DNA of 52,172 nucleotides. Source: Clostridia bacterium. Lineage in GTDB: Bacteria > Bacillota > Clostridia > Peptostreptococcales > Anaerovoracaceae. Below, piece by piece: positions 41,907-51,052 of the stretch (positions are counted from its first letter, which is position 1; each line of letters opens with the position of its first letter). Where the stretch lies: contig CAAFTW010000078.1 of assembly GCA_900766045.1 (NCBI GenBank), positions 1 to 52,172 of the forward strand. Direction: 5' to 3'. The notes under the pieces are model-generated. The model saw nothing but the letters and a program-made list of their open reading frames with translations. It did not search any database and was not told the DNA's origin. The translations under genes and the position numbers were made by a program.

Positions 41907-43180
41907 CACTGAATGTATATTTGGAAATTGAAGGAAAGAGGCAGTTCGTCGGGACGATCGAAGGAAGGGACCAGGCGGATGCCTCCTTTTCTTATGCGCC
42001 GGAGTACTGCATGGATGGGCGGAATGTGCCGGTTTCGGTGAGTCTGCCGCTGCAGACCGAGCCGTTTTCCGCGGCGTCCACGAGAACGTTTTTTGAAGGT
42101 CTGCTGCCGGAGGGCTTTACCAGAAGAAGTGTGGCCCAGTGGATGCATGTAGATGAAGAGGATTATCTGTCGATTCTGGCGGGCCTCGGAAAGGAGTGCC
42201 TGGGTGCGCTGCAGATTCTGGACGCAGATAAGCCGGATGACGGGGCGGCGCAGTACCGTGCGCTTTCGATGGAGCAGGTCAGGCGGCTTGCGGAAGAGGG
42301 CTCGACCAGGTCAGCGAGTATTGTAGTCGCGTCGCATCTTTCTCTGACCGGGGCATCGGGAAAGGTCGGCCTGTATTACCATGAGCCGGAAAAGGCCTGG
42401 TATCAGCCGATCGGAACGGCGGCGAGCACACACATTGTCAAGCAGAGTCATGTGCGGCTGCAGAATATCGTAGAGAATGAGCAGCTGTCACTGAGAACGG
42501 CGCATTATCTGGGCATTCCGGTGGTGGACAGTTTCATCATCAATGCGGGAGGATTCCGGGATTCTGGTGTACTTCTGGCGTCGAAACGTTATGACCGGCT
42601 GATTACAAGATCTTCCGGGAAGCTGAACGGTCTGCCATCTCCACTCCGGCTGCACCAGGAGGATATGGCCCAGGCGCTCGGCATTCCCTCGACCAGAAAA
42701 TATGAACCGGAGGGGGAAGATTACCTTCAGAAAATCTTCCGTCTTCTGCGTGACGTTTCCACCAACCCGTTGAAAGACCAGCTTCGTCTCCTTGACCTTT
42801 TGATTTTTGACGTCCTCATCGGAAACACCGACAACCACATTAAGAATCTCTCCCTGCTCTACAGTCCGGACCTGCGTACCGTCCGTCTGGCGCCCGCTTA
42901 CGACGTAATCTGCACGCTGGTTTATAAGGAGAGCACATCAGAGATGGCACTTTCCGTCGGGGGACAAAAAGAATGGAGCAAGATCAATAAGCAGTCCTTT
43001 CTGGACGCGGCGGCGGACATGGGCATCGGGAAAACCATGGTCAGAAGGGAATACACACGCCTGAAGAAGAAATTTCCCTCTGCACTGAAAAAGGCTGCGG
43101 ATGAGCTGAAGGCGCAGGGCTTCTCGGACAGCGGAATGATAAAAGAGAGTATTGAAAAAGCGGTTGAAAAGAAAGAATAA
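41903..43180 (+). CDS. hipA: HipA-type Ser/Thr kinase toxin
   Basis: A 425-residue kinase of the persistence module HipBA; the classic target is glutamyl-tRNA synthetase. It shows FFEGLLPEGFTRRSVAQWMH, the P-loop-like LTGASGKVGLYYH, the catalytic segment FDVLIGNTDNHIKNLSLLYS (Asp/Asn of the kinase site) and LAPAYDVICT. All key pieces are present, so it should be active. It is coupled by ATGA to hipB. The target in this organism is unknown. Confidence 0.92.
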   Translation: MTLNVYLEIEGKRQFVGTIEGRDQADASFSYAPEYCMDGRNVPVSVSLPLQTEPFSAASTRTFFEGLLPEGFTRRSVAQWMHVDEEDYLSILAGLGKECLGALQILDADKPDDGAAQYRALSMEQVRRLAEEGSTRSASIVVASHLSLTGASGKVGLYYHEPEKAWYQPIGTAASTHIVKQSHVRLQNIVENEQLSLRTAHYLGIPVVDSFIINAGGFRDSGVLLASKRYDRLITRSSGKLNGLPSPLRLHQEDMAQALGIPSTRKYEPEGEDYLQKIFRLLRDVSTNPLKDQLRLLDLLIFDVLIGNTDNHIKNLSLLYSPDLRTVRLAPAYDVICTLVYKESTSEMALSVGGQKEWSKINKQSFLDAAADMGIGKTMVRREYTRLKKKFPSALKKAADELKAQGFSDSGMIKESIEKAVEKKE

Positions 43181-43283
43181 TTTTACACTCTCTTTTTACG
43201 GGAATTTTAGAAAAAGATCACAAATGAGATATCAAATATGGTAAAATGGCCGTGCGATAAATTAAGAAAAGGATGTTTACTAT

Positions 43284-44402
43284 ATGATCGTTTTTTCCGA
43301 TTTAATTGATTTGACGTTGATTCTATATGTATGGATCTGCCTTTACGTCCGCGGTGGAATAGAGAAGAAGACCCGGACGGTGTATTTCCGTGCCGGAATT
43401 CCGCTGATCGCGATTCTGCTGCTGGACCAGATCTGGCAGCTGGTGTATTTATCATATTATTTTCAGCCTCTCCTGCAGCGTCACATTCTGACCGCCCTGA
43501 CATCGGTCTGTTATATGCTGGTGCCGGTCATATACGTTAATTTTCTGCTGATGGGACGTAAGCGCTGGAAGACGTGGAAGTACTGGCTGGCTGTTGCATT
43601 ATTTGCGTTTTATGTTATCCTGCCGGTATTTAATATCCGTTACCATTTTTTGTTCTACCATAATAAAAATATGGACATGGTCATTACACCGATGAATGCG
43701 GTTTTATCAACTGCAGAATTCATATATTTTGCCTATCTTCTGGTCAATTACTGCAGAATAAATTTCCCGGTTGACCGGCAGGACCATATTCTGGTCATCT
43801 TTGTTGTCGTCGTTGTATCGCTCGGACAGATTGCTCAGAATCTGCAGGTTGATATCAGCTCAACCTGGGACAGCCTGACCATCGCATATCTTCTGATGTA
43901 TCTTGCCGTGAAAAATTTGTCTGATAAGACGGATATCGTCACAGCTGTCGCGAACCGCAGTTCCTATCTGGAGTTCCTCAGAAGACCGCAGTTTGGAAAG
44001 GAAAGGCTGCGGACGGTCACGGTTTTTGATATGAACCAGCTGAAACACTACAATGATACGCAGGGCCATAAAATGGGCGATGCCTATCTTTATGCCTTTG
44101 CACAGACGATGAGAACTGCTCTGCAGGGCTGCGGGCACCTGTATAGGACCGGCGGCGATGAGTTCGTCCTTCTGTCAGAGATGCAGCAGGAAGCTGTGAC
44201 GACGATTCTCGAGAAACTACAGAATATACCGCATTGTGATCCAATGTATGGCGACTTTCCTCTGGACTTCGCCTATGGCATAGTAAAAGTGGAAAAAGGT
44301 GAGCGGATTGAAGAAGCCGTTGTCCGCGCAGATCATGAAATGTATCTGATGAAGAGGAAAATGCACGAAGTAAAACATAATGATGCGAAGGATAACCGCT
44401 GA
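43284..44402 (+). CDS. Membrane diguanylate cyclase (GGDEF)
   Basis: Makes c-di-GMP. Six to seven helices lie in residues 1-215, followed by a GGDEF domain with FDMNQLKHYNDTQGHKMGDA (metal Asp and the N/D pair) and the site YRTGGDEFVLLSE, intact. No RxxD inhibitory site could be placed with confidence. It is 372 residues; ATG 43284 follows AAAAGGATG. It is a functional counterpart to the EAL protein at 6792, with a similar 7TM-like sensor part. Confidence 0.9.
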   Translation: MIVFSDLIDLTLILYVWICLYVRGGIEKKTRTVYFRAGIPLIAILLLDQIWQLVYLSYYFQPLLQRHILTALTSVCYMLVPVIYVNFLLMGRKRWKTWKYWLAVALFAFYVILPVFNIRYHFLFYHNKNMDMVITPMNAVLSTAEFIYFAYLLVNYCRINFPVDRQDHILVIFVVVVVSLGQIAQNLQVDISSTWDSLTIAYLLMYLAVKNLSDKTDIVTAVANRSSYLEFLRRPQFGKERLRTVTVFDMNQLKHYNDTQGHKMGDAYLYAFAQTMRTALQGCGHLYRTGGDEFVLLSEMQQEAVTTILEKLQNIPHCDPMYGDFPLDFAYGIVKVEKGERIEEAVVRADHEMYLMKRKMHEVKHNDAKDNR

Positions 44403-44434
44403 TTGAGAATTTCAGCATAATACATATGTTATCT

Positions 44435-44482
44435 ACTGCCGTTGTACAGTGACATGCAAATCGCTGTTGCGGCAGTTTTTTT
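44435..44482 (+). terminator. Terminator after the GGDEF gene
   Basis: ACTGCCG (44435) pairs with CGGCAGT (44470) and is followed directly by seven T residues. Confidence 0.8.
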
Positions 44483-44669
44483 CTTGCAGAGGCAGCGTCC
44501 TCCGCAGCGGGACTGTGATTCTTTCAACTTTCGTGCATTTGTGCTATAATATTCATCACACAGAAATAGCAGATATTTTTTGTGTGATGATAACAATGCC
44601 GCAGCCTCTCATCTGACGGAGAGAAAAGCAGTATTGCTGCAGAAATATGGATAAAAGGGGAGATTTTGT

Positions 44670-45407
44670 ATGGAGTTATGGAATTTATGGAAAAAATGGA
44701 AGACGGATTACAGGTGGGTGGATCTGACTCATCCGCTGAGCCCGGATACACCGCACTGGGACGGCTTTCCGCCGATGAAAATGTCGACGATTTATACGCA
44801 TGAGAAGGACGGATTTCTGGCCTATAATCATCTGCTTGCCGGTCAGTTCGGCACGCATGTGGATGCGCCATGTCATTTTAATGAAGGAAAGCAGACTCTG
44901 GACTATTTTACACCAGAAGACATGGTCATGCCACTGGTTGTTATCGATATGACTCATCAGGCGGCGGAGAATCCGGACTATGCGCTTACGGTCGCAGACG
45001 TAAAGATGTGGGAAGACTCCCATGGTAAAATTCCGGAGGGAGCATTTGTGGCTCTCCGCACGGACTGGTCAAAGAAGGGAACATCTGAGGCCATGGATAA
45101 CCGCGACGCGGAAGGAAACAAGCATTATCCGGGCTGGCATGTGGATACGGTAAAGTGGCTTGTTGAGCACCGGAACATAGGAGCAATCGGCCATGAAACC
45201 AGCGATACCGATTCCGCTGTCTACGCGGCTGCAGTCGGCTACGATGCAGAGACTTACATTTTGTCTCAGAACCGTTTCCAGATCGAGCTTTTAAAGAATC
45301 TGGACCAGGTTCCGGAAATCGGAGCACTGATTTTCTGCACTTTCCCGAAACTGGTCGGAGGCGCGGGCTTCCCGGCAAGGTGTTTTGCTCTGTGTCCGAA
45401 GGAATAG
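44670..45407 (+). CDS. Cyclase-family metal hydrolase (kynurenine formamidase-like)
   Basis: PF04199-type fold. The hallmark HxGTHxDxPxH is present as GQFGTHVDAPCHF, along with WVDLTHPLSPDTPHWDGFPP at the start, VALRTDWSKKG, IGHETSDTDS and FPKLVGGAGFPAR. Its 245 residues are normal. AAAAGGGGAG lies before ATG 44670. Family members hydrolyse N-formylkynurenine, isatin or related cyclic amides; the true substrate is unknown. Confidence 0.88.
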   Translation: MELWNLWKKWKTDYRWVDLTHPLSPDTPHWDGFPPMKMSTIYTHEKDGFLAYNHLLAGQFGTHVDAPCHFNEGKQTLDYFTPEDMVMPLVVIDMTHQAAENPDYALTVADVKMWEDSHGKIPEGAFVALRTDWSKKGTSEAMDNRDAEGNKHYPGWHVDTVKWLVEHRNIGAIGHETSDTDSAVYAAAVGYDAETYILSQNRFQIELLKNLDQVPEIGALIFCTFPKLVGGAGFPARCFALCPKE

Positions 45408-45426
45408 CTTTTTCTGATCCTCTCAT

Positions 45427-45624
45427 ATGGAAGCCGATCATCTGGGCCTTGGCGGTGTATGGCTTGCCATCGCTCCGGTTCCTAAAAGAATGGATGGCGT
45501 CCGCGAAGTACTGAATCTTCCGGATAAGCTGGAGCCATTTGCACGGTTCCCGGTGGGATACCCGGCAGAAGACCGTCCACGCGTAAGCCGCTTTGATGAG
45601 AAGCGCGTGCACGTAGTGGAATAG
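45427..45624 (+). pseudogene. C-terminal remnant of a nitroreductase
   Basis: Only 65 residues: MEADHLGLGGVWLAIAPVPK, VLNLPDKLEPFARFPVGYPA, DRPRVSRFDEKRVHVVE. This is the standard last third of an NAD(P)H nitroreductase (EAxxLGLGxVW, PxxxxVGYPxE, RFDExRVH). The ATG at 45427 has no ribosome site. It sits 20 bases past the cyclase-family gene. Confidence 0.85.
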
Positions 45625-45656
45625 GTCAGAAAGCCGGAAATATAACCGCAGAATAT

Positions 45657-45696
45657 AAAACGCACAGATGCAGTCAAGTATGCACCTGTGCGTTTT
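45657..45696. terminator. Bidirectional terminator
   Basis: AAAACGCACAG pairs with CTGTGCGTTTT, with a T-run on the plus strand (TTTTTT) and A/T on the other. It separates the remnant at 45427 from the convergent TM2 gene. Confidence 0.82.
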
Positions 45697-45719
45697 TTCT
45701 TCTATACTGATTTTCTTCT

Positions 45720-46313
45720 TTACCGTTCATACGCCCCGTCGATAAAGACGAAGTCCTGTGCGTTCTTGAATGGTGCACCATAGGCTTTCAGAAGCCCGAT
45801 GATAAAGTCCACGAACCACCAGATTCCAAATCCGCCTCCGGTAAACAGCTTCAGAAGGCCCAGACCGATCTGACCTCTAAGGAAACGGTCGATTCCCCAT
45901 TCTCCAAGAAGGAAGGTAAACACCCAGACAAACAGATGTTTATTATAGGTCTTTATCTTTGCGTTGGAATATAAAGGTGGGTTATCTGTATTTCCGGCAT
46001 TGTAATCCGCATAGTTTCCATTTCCGTATTCATAAGAAGAAGCTGAAGAAGAATCTCCGGATGCAGTTCCTTCTGAAGTGGAGAATGCATCGGAGCTGTT
46101 GTCATAAGCAGCTTCCTCCGTTTCTGCAGAATTGTCATTTTCAACTGCACGCGCGGCGATGACTTCATCTCCGGAGCCTGAGTGAAAGACCCTCACACGG
46201 TCGCCGATCTGCGGCCCTAAATAACTTACGGCAGCGATCGGAATCGTGATGATTTTCCCGTTATCCATGCCGATGGTGACTTTTCCATCTTCAATTTTCA
46301 ATATCTTCCCCAT
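45720..46313 (-). CDS. TM2-domain protein with N-terminal beta domain
   Basis: Residues 1-55 (MGKILKIEDGKVTIGMDNGK, IGDRVRVFHSGSGDEVIAAR) match the N-terminal domain of the protein at 11653. A Ser/Asp/Tyr-rich linker (55-120) follows. The C-terminal part is a TM2 pair: FLLGEWGIDRFLRGQIGLGL and FTGGGFGIWWFVDFIIGLLK, with the linking Gly-Asp. AAAAGGAG stands before ATG 46313. It comes last in a minus-strand telA-xpaC-TM2 series. Function unknown; it may be an envelope-stress component. Confidence 0.85.
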   Translation of the reverse strand: MGKILKIEDGKVTIGMDNGKIITIPIAAVSYLGPQIGDRVRVFHSGSGDEVIAARAVENDNSAETEEAAYDNSSDAFSTSEGTASGDSSSASSYEYGNGNYADYNAGNTDNPPLYSNAKIKTYNKHLFVWVFTFLLGEWGIDRFLRGQIGLGLLKLFTGGGFGIWWFVDFIIGLLKAYGAPFKNAQDFVFIDGAYER

Positions 46314-46398
46314 AAAAGTATCTCCTTTTCATGACTGTGGAGCAGGAAGCAGTGGGATATCGCTGCTTTCTGCTGTGGATATCGGTCTGCTTTACTTT

Positions 46399-47283
46399 TT
46401 AAAATGCATCGTTGTCCAGCATCTGTTTCAGTGCCTGTGCCTGCGCGCTCATTTCAAAAATATCCTCGGAAGAAAGGGACTTCAGCAGGCGTTCAAAGGA
46501 TTCTGCAATGGTCTTCAGCGCAGATTCGGTTTCCTGTTTTGCGGAGAGCTCCTGCTCATCCGGATTGCTGATCTTCAGAAGCTGTTGATAGTTCATCAGA
46601 CACTGCATGGTCTTCGGCAGGTAGAAATGTAAGAATCTGCGGGTATCCGTTTCAGCAAGTTCCGGGCTTTCTATCGTTTTATCCAGGATTGCAGAAGCCG
46701 TGCTGCCTATTTTTTCTACGGCTTCACGGATTTCCTCCGTCTGTGCAGCTTCCGCGGCAGAAGCGGCGAGCTTCACCAGGTCGGATTTTTTCTGTGCAAG
46801 CTCTGATGCGAAGCTGTCACGTTCTTCCTGCGAGCCGCGCTCTTTCAGGTATTCGTCCACTACAAATGCGTTCTCATCGTATTCGATGTGCGCTTTCTGG
46901 AAGCGGCCGTGGCTGATCAGTGTGTTCAGATCCGCCAGAACTTCTTTTCTGTCTTTTCCCAGATGCTGGGAGAACAGCGGCAGTGGGGTAGAGTGGTACT
47001 GGTCGATGATCGAACTGTACATGCGGTAGAGCTGGTCGATTTTTTCTTCGTTTTTGCTGTTCGTTACTTTCTGGTATTTCAGTCCAGGAGCGGCCTTGGC
47101 GGGTGGTTTTTGTCCCTGACGGCGGTTTCCTGTGGTGAAGATGACAAAACATGCCGCAGCAAGGGCGAAAAGTGCGCCGATAGCCTTACTGTGAAAGGCT
47201 TCTTCACCGATTCCGTAGAGGATAAGGATCAGAATGATGTCGCCAAAATGAATCTTTCTGCCGTTTTTATTATTATTACTCAT
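46399..47283 (-). CDS. xpaC: XpaC-like membrane protein
   Basis: Two hydrophobic helices near the start (IILILILYGIGEEAFHS, GALFALAAACFVIFT), a long helical cytoplasmic region, and the C-terminal FLHFYLPKTMQCLMNYQQLL segment that marks 5-bromo-4-chloroindolyl phosphate hydrolysis protein XpaC. It is 294 residues. GGAAGGA before ATG 47283, which lies inside the end of telA (8-base overlap). The xpaC-telA order is a known Firmicutes pairing. Its biochemical activity is not established. Confidence 0.85.
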   Translation of the reverse strand: MSNNNKNGRKIHFGDIILILILYGIGEEAFHSKAIGALFALAAACFVIFTTGNRRQGQKPPAKAAPGLKYQKVTNSKNEEKIDQLYRMYSSIIDQYHSTPLPLFSQHLGKDRKEVLADLNTLISHGRFQKAHIEYDENAFVVDEYLKERGSQEERDSFASELAQKKSDLVKLAASAAEAAQTEEIREAVEKIGSTASAILDKTIESPELAETDTRRFLHFYLPKTMQCLMNYQQLLKISNPDEQELSAKQETESALKTIAESFERLLKSLSSEDIFEMSAQAQALKQMLDNDAF

Positions 47284-48613
47284 GGGATACGTTCCTTCCG
47301 GTGCTGATGCGGCTGCCGCTCTCCAGGAGCTTGTCTTTCAGTTCCTGCTCAATCTGGACGAGCTCGGCCTCCGCGGATTTTCTGCGCTGCTGACCTTCCT
47401 CCTGGATGCGGAGGACCTCGTCGATCGTGGAGAGAAGCGACTCGTTCGTGTGCTTCAGAGTGTCAATATCAACAATGCTGCGTTCATTGGCCTGCGCGGC
47501 CATAACGGTAGTCTGCTTCAGAATGTCCGCATTCTTCCTGAGCATGTCGTTCGTCGCATCACTGACCATTTTCTCCGCTTTCGCGGCCTGATTCGCGTGC
47601 TGGACACCCAGAGCCAGGACCATCTGATTCTTCCAGAGCGGAATGGTGTTCAGAATCGCGGACTGAATCTTCTCCGCCATGATGGAGTCGTCATTCTGTA
47701 CAAGGCGGATCTGCGGCGCGGTCTGAAGCGATATGGTGCGGGTCAGCTCAAGATCGTGGATTTTCTTCTCAAATCTCGTGCACATGGCAGCCAGGTCATT
47801 GACCGCCTGGACATCCTCCTGAAGATTGGAAGCGGCTGCTTTCTGCTGAAGCTGAGGAAGATCCACAGACTGGACCTGCTCCAGCTTCTGCCTTCCCGCG
47901 GCGATATACATGGACAGTTCCTTAAAATAGACCTGATTCTGGTCATAGAGCTTGTCCAGCATCGCAATATCCTTTAACAGGGTGTACTGGTGATTTTCCA
48001 GGGCATCGACAACCTTGTTCATATTCTCTTCCGTGTTCGCATAACGGGCACGGATAATTTCCACCTTATTTTTCTTTTTCTGGAAGAAGCCGCGGATTCC
48101 GCCTTTTTCCTCCTGGTCCATGTTCTTGATTTCCACCGTCATAGTCGTGAGCAGGTCACCGATTTCACCAAAATCCTTGGTCCTGACGCTTTTCAGCGCG
48201 GCGTCAGAAAACATGACGGACTTTTTCTGCGCCGCAGAACCATAATTCAGAATCTGTGAAGAATTGCTCAGGTCGATCTGACTGGCAAAGGCATCAATCT
48301 GTTTCTGCTCTTCCGGAGTAAACTGCGGCGCGGCAGGTCTCTGCTGCGTCTGAACCCCGAAGGCACCAAACGGGTCAGCCTGCATCTGCGGCTGCTGGGG
48401 AAATGGAGAAGAGAAGGCTCCTGCATTCATGTTCTGTGTTCCCTGCGGTGCTGGTGCAGACTGCTGACCGGGAACTGTCTGAGCTGCCATATTGTTCATG
48501 TTGTTTCCTGCAGCTGCCGTATATGAAGAGTCGGCCGGAGACTGACTTTCTGCAGGATCCGGATCCAGGGTCAGGGTCGGCATCGGCGTCTTATCCTGTG
48601 GTGAGTTTTCCAT
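47276..48613 (-). CDS. telA: TelA-family toxic anion resistance protein
   Basis: 445 residues. The first 100 are Pro/Gln/Ala-rich and disordered. The TelA domain then runs with IDLSNSSQILNYGSAAQKKS, EIGDLLTTMTVEIKN, RARYANTEENMNKVVDALEN and LRMNADI-like LRKNADILKQTTVMAAQANE, all long helices. The family is linked to tellurite, bacteriocin and antibiotic tolerance. GAAAGGAC before ATG 48613. First gene of the minus-strand operon. Confidence 0.9.
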   Translation of the reverse strand: MENSPQDKTPMPTLTLDPDPAESQSPADSSYTAAAGNNMNNMAAQTVPGQQSAPAPQGTQNMNAGAFSSPFPQQPQMQADPFGAFGVQTQQRPAAPQFTPEEQKQIDAFASQIDLSNSSQILNYGSAAQKKSVMFSDAALKSVRTKDFGEIGDLLTTMTVEIKNMDQEEKGGIRGFFQKKKNKVEIIRARYANTEENMNKVVDALENHQYTLLKDIAMLDKLYDQNQVYFKELSMYIAAGRQKLEQVQSVDLPQLQQKAAASNLQEDVQAVNDLAAMCTRFEKKIHDLELTRTISLQTAPQIRLVQNDDSIMAEKIQSAILNTIPLWKNQMVLALGVQHANQAAKAEKMVSDATNDMLRKNADILKQTTVMAAQANERSIVDIDTLKHTNESLLSTIDEVLRIQEEGQQRRKSAEAELVQIEQELKDKLLESGSRISTGRNVSHE

Positions 48614-49068
48614 CGTTCTGTCCTTTCTCGTGATTATTAATATACTGTAAAAGTGAGTTAATGCTGATTTTATGTATGTGTTTTTTGCTGTTCTGCTCCC
48701 AGAATGCTGCTTTCCGGAGTTTCCGCCATTTCAACATAAATATGTAATTAGTATGCCGCCGGCATGTCAGAAATGCAGCTTTGCAGCATGTTTTCTGATA
48801 TCTGCTGCCAGCAAGGCTTCATCTGTGTATGCAGTATGAAACCGGCTGACTTCTCATCGGGCTGCAGCGGGCTTTTCGGGGACCCGCCCGATGCTGCAGC
48901 GCCTGGAAAGGCGTTGTTCTTTCTATGCATTATACCAGTGATTCGAAAGAGAATAAAGACGGGCAGATAGATTTTAAGAGAATGTTCAGAAACGACGGGG
49001 GCCATCAGGGACGGATGATTTCTTTCAGAAAGAGGAGAGGGCACTTGGCAGCATGCGTGATTCTCAGA

Positions 49069-49260
49069 GTATACAGGATACACAGGTGGACCACTTGTCG
49101 GAGGTCTTGCTTGAAGGGATTCTCAAAGTATACAGAATACGCAGGTGAACCCCGATTAGCGGCTTGCAGAAACGGGCTGATTTTCGGCAATAGGTAACGG
49201 ATTTCAGTAACGGGTGATGGTGTTCAGAAACAGGCGATAGTATCAGTGTATACAGAATAC
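49069..49260. repeat. Three GTATACAGAATAC repeats in a gene-free stretch
   Basis: The 48614-49330 gap has no convincing gene. It contains GTATACAGGATAC (49069), GTATACAGAATAC (49128) and GTATACAGAATAC (49248), 59 and 120 bases apart, that is about one and two 60-base units. The first two also share flanking ATTCTCA/GAGT and CAGGTG. The reverse complement, GTATTCTGTATAC, occurs once more at 36731. The repeats may be protein-binding sites or remains of a tandem array. Confidence 0.6.
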
Positions 49261-49330
49261 ATATGTAATGCGAAAAATAGGTGACACATGGCTCAGCCGC
49301 AGAAAGTCCGTTGGAGGGTTTTGTATTGGA

Positions 49331-49371
49331 AAAAAGAAGAAGGGCAGCTGCGCTGCGGCAGGCTGCCCCTT
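49331..49371 (-). terminator. Terminator of the gene at 49380
   Basis: On the minus strand AGGGGCAGC and GCTGCCCT form a stem around a GC-rich loop, followed by TTCTTCTTTTTTCC. Confidence 0.8.
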
Positions 49372-49379
49372 GCAGGGTG

Positions 49380-49847
49380 CTATTTGTTATATTTCTCATA
49401 AAGCTGGTAGAGTTCCTGCTTCTCACTGCTGCTCAGATTCTGCTCTGCGAACTGCATCAGACCGGAAGTGTCATTATTCTTCACATAACCATATACCTTG
49501 GCGATGTTCGATGGTGAAGCGTGCTTGATGATGATGCTCCTGACTTTAGCTTTATCAGTATTGGACATGTTATTATACACATTTTCAGCCGCCTGCGCCG
49601 CATTCGAAGTGCTGACTGAGCTGCTGGCGGAGTTTCCCGAAGAGCTGGCAGTACTCTGTCTGGAACTGTCGGAACCTGAAGAAGAACTCTGAACTGCCTG
49701 CGAGTATGTCTTTGCGGATATCTTATCTATAATATTGTCCCACAGGAAGACCTTGATGCAGCCAGCTGCCACTGCAATGATAAGGAGTGTGATGATGAGT
49801 TTCCTGACCGGATGTCGTTTCCTTACGGAATATCTGTTTGATCGCAT
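49380..49847 (-). CDS. Small membrane-anchored protein
   Basis: 155 residues from ATG 49847 (GAGGGGGG upstream); a longer frame to 50060 is not supported. A basic start (MRSNRYSVRKRHPVRK), one helix LIITLLIIAVAAGCIKVFLW, a Ser-rich linker of about 45 residues, then a helical domain: AAENVYNNMSNTDKAKVRSI, KHASPSNIAKVYGYVKNNDT, LSSSEKQELYQLYEKYNK. No catalytic motif seen. It probably faces outside. Confidence 0.7.
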   Translation of the reverse strand: MRSNRYSVRKRHPVRKLIITLLIIAVAAGCIKVFLWDNIIDKISAKTYSQAVQSSSSGSDSSRQSTASSSGNSASSSVSTSNAAQAAENVYNNMSNTDKAKVRSIIIKHASPSNIAKVYGYVKNNDTSGLMQFAEQNLSSSEKQELYQLYEKYNK

Positions 49848-50063
49848 ATGTATGATCCCCCCTCTGTTGAAAAAAATCATATCACAGGATTGTTGTGAAA
49901 TCATGAACAGCAGATGAATTCTCAAAATCCTGGCCTGCTTATCTATGGCAGCAGCCAGCAGAATAAGCTGATCCAGAGCTGCCTGAATCCGGTGCAGCAC
50001 TGGGACGTGGAGCAGGCAGATGTTTACAACCCTCAAACAATGCTTCTGGAGAAACGGCACGCT

Positions 50064-50885
50064 TTACAATAAATATTCCTGTATGATCTTCTGAATTTCA
50101 CTGGTATCGATACCGTTTTCCGGAGAGTCAGCCGTCAGAATCAGGTTATCTCCCAGAATAAAGCCGGCTTTAAGGTACAAATGGAGTTTCCACTGCGTCT
50201 GCCGGACATATTCCTGTGAAGTCAGCAGCCCCAGATGCTCCCAGATGATCATCTGCACGGATTTTCGGGAAAGAATGGTAAAATCCGGGTTAACCGAGTT
50301 TCCGTCGAAGGTCCATGGCATTTCATAGAGGAATAGAAGCTTTTCCCTGCAGAGGCTGTTGTATATGAAGGCCTCGGATTTTGAGCGCACCAGGCCGCCA
50401 TCCTCCGTTTTCTGCTTCAGGCTCTCCGGATGGCGGTACTTGCCAATGTGATGGGTTTCTTTATATCTGTCTTCCCATACGCTGAAATTCGGAACTCCTG
50501 CAATTTCAAAACATTCGGCAGGAAGATTGCGATAGGCCTTCGGCCATTTTTCCGGGCTGTTGATGTTCAGATCTTTATAGCCCGTTGCGACTTGATGGAG
50601 GAGCCTGATGTTGGATTCCGTTTTTTTAATGGATTGTGACAGGAAGTAGTGGGTTTGGATCTGGCGCACAAGTTCGGGTTCGTGGCGGCCGACGTAACGT
50701 TTGTGACGTCTCCCTTGATCTTCCTGATTGGGGAAATAGACAGTATAGTAATCGTAATTCTTTTCACATTTTACATCTAAACTGAAATTATCGTACGAGC
50801 TGCGTCTTCGGATCTCTTGCTGGAAACATTTAAGTCGTTGGGTATTTTTATCTAATTCTCTCTGGATGATATCAATAAACGACAT
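50064..50885 (-). CDS. Protein with PD-(D/E)XK nuclease-like C-terminal region
   Basis: 273 residues. The N-terminal half is helical and basic. The C-terminal half reads VRSKSEAFIYNSLCREKLLF, YEMPWTFDGNSVNPDFTIL and MIIWEHLGLLTSQEYVRQTQ. The SKSE, PDFTI and WEHLG elements fit the E...PD...ExH pattern of PD-(D/E)XK nucleases. Family members I recall are uncharacterised clostridial proteins. GAAGGAG before ATG 50885. It lies right beside the hairpin array at 51.0-52.1 kb, which may be incidental. A nuclease acting on foreign or structured DNA is one possibility. Confidence 0.65.
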   Translation of the reverse strand: MSFIDIIQRELDKNTQRLKCFQQEIRRRSSYDNFSLDVKCEKNYDYYTVYFPNQEDQGRRHKRYVGRHEPELVRQIQTHYFLSQSIKKTESNIRLLHQVATGYKDLNINSPEKWPKAYRNLPAECFEIAGVPNFSVWEDRYKETHHIGKYRHPESLKQKTEDGGLVRSKSEAFIYNSLCREKLLFLYEMPWTFDGNSVNPDFTILSRKSVQMIIWEHLGLLTSQEYVRQTQWKLHLYLKAGFILGDNLILTADSPENGIDTSEIQKIIQEYLL

Positions 50886-51052
50886 CGTATTCTCCTTCTT
50901 AATTTTATACTAAATTTAAATAACATATATAAGTACAGGGTGTTCTTATAAGCATAAATAGAAATATCAGTAATATCAAGTAAATTTGGAAAATACTGTG
51001 CTTCGGGTAAAAGAGCGAATGTTGTCTATATCAAGAGAAAAATATGAGCAGC

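Noticed and set aside
49064..49426. Minus-strand frames around 48748-49426
   Set aside because: They run through the GTATACAGAATAC repeats and a terminator and have no family features or ribosome site.
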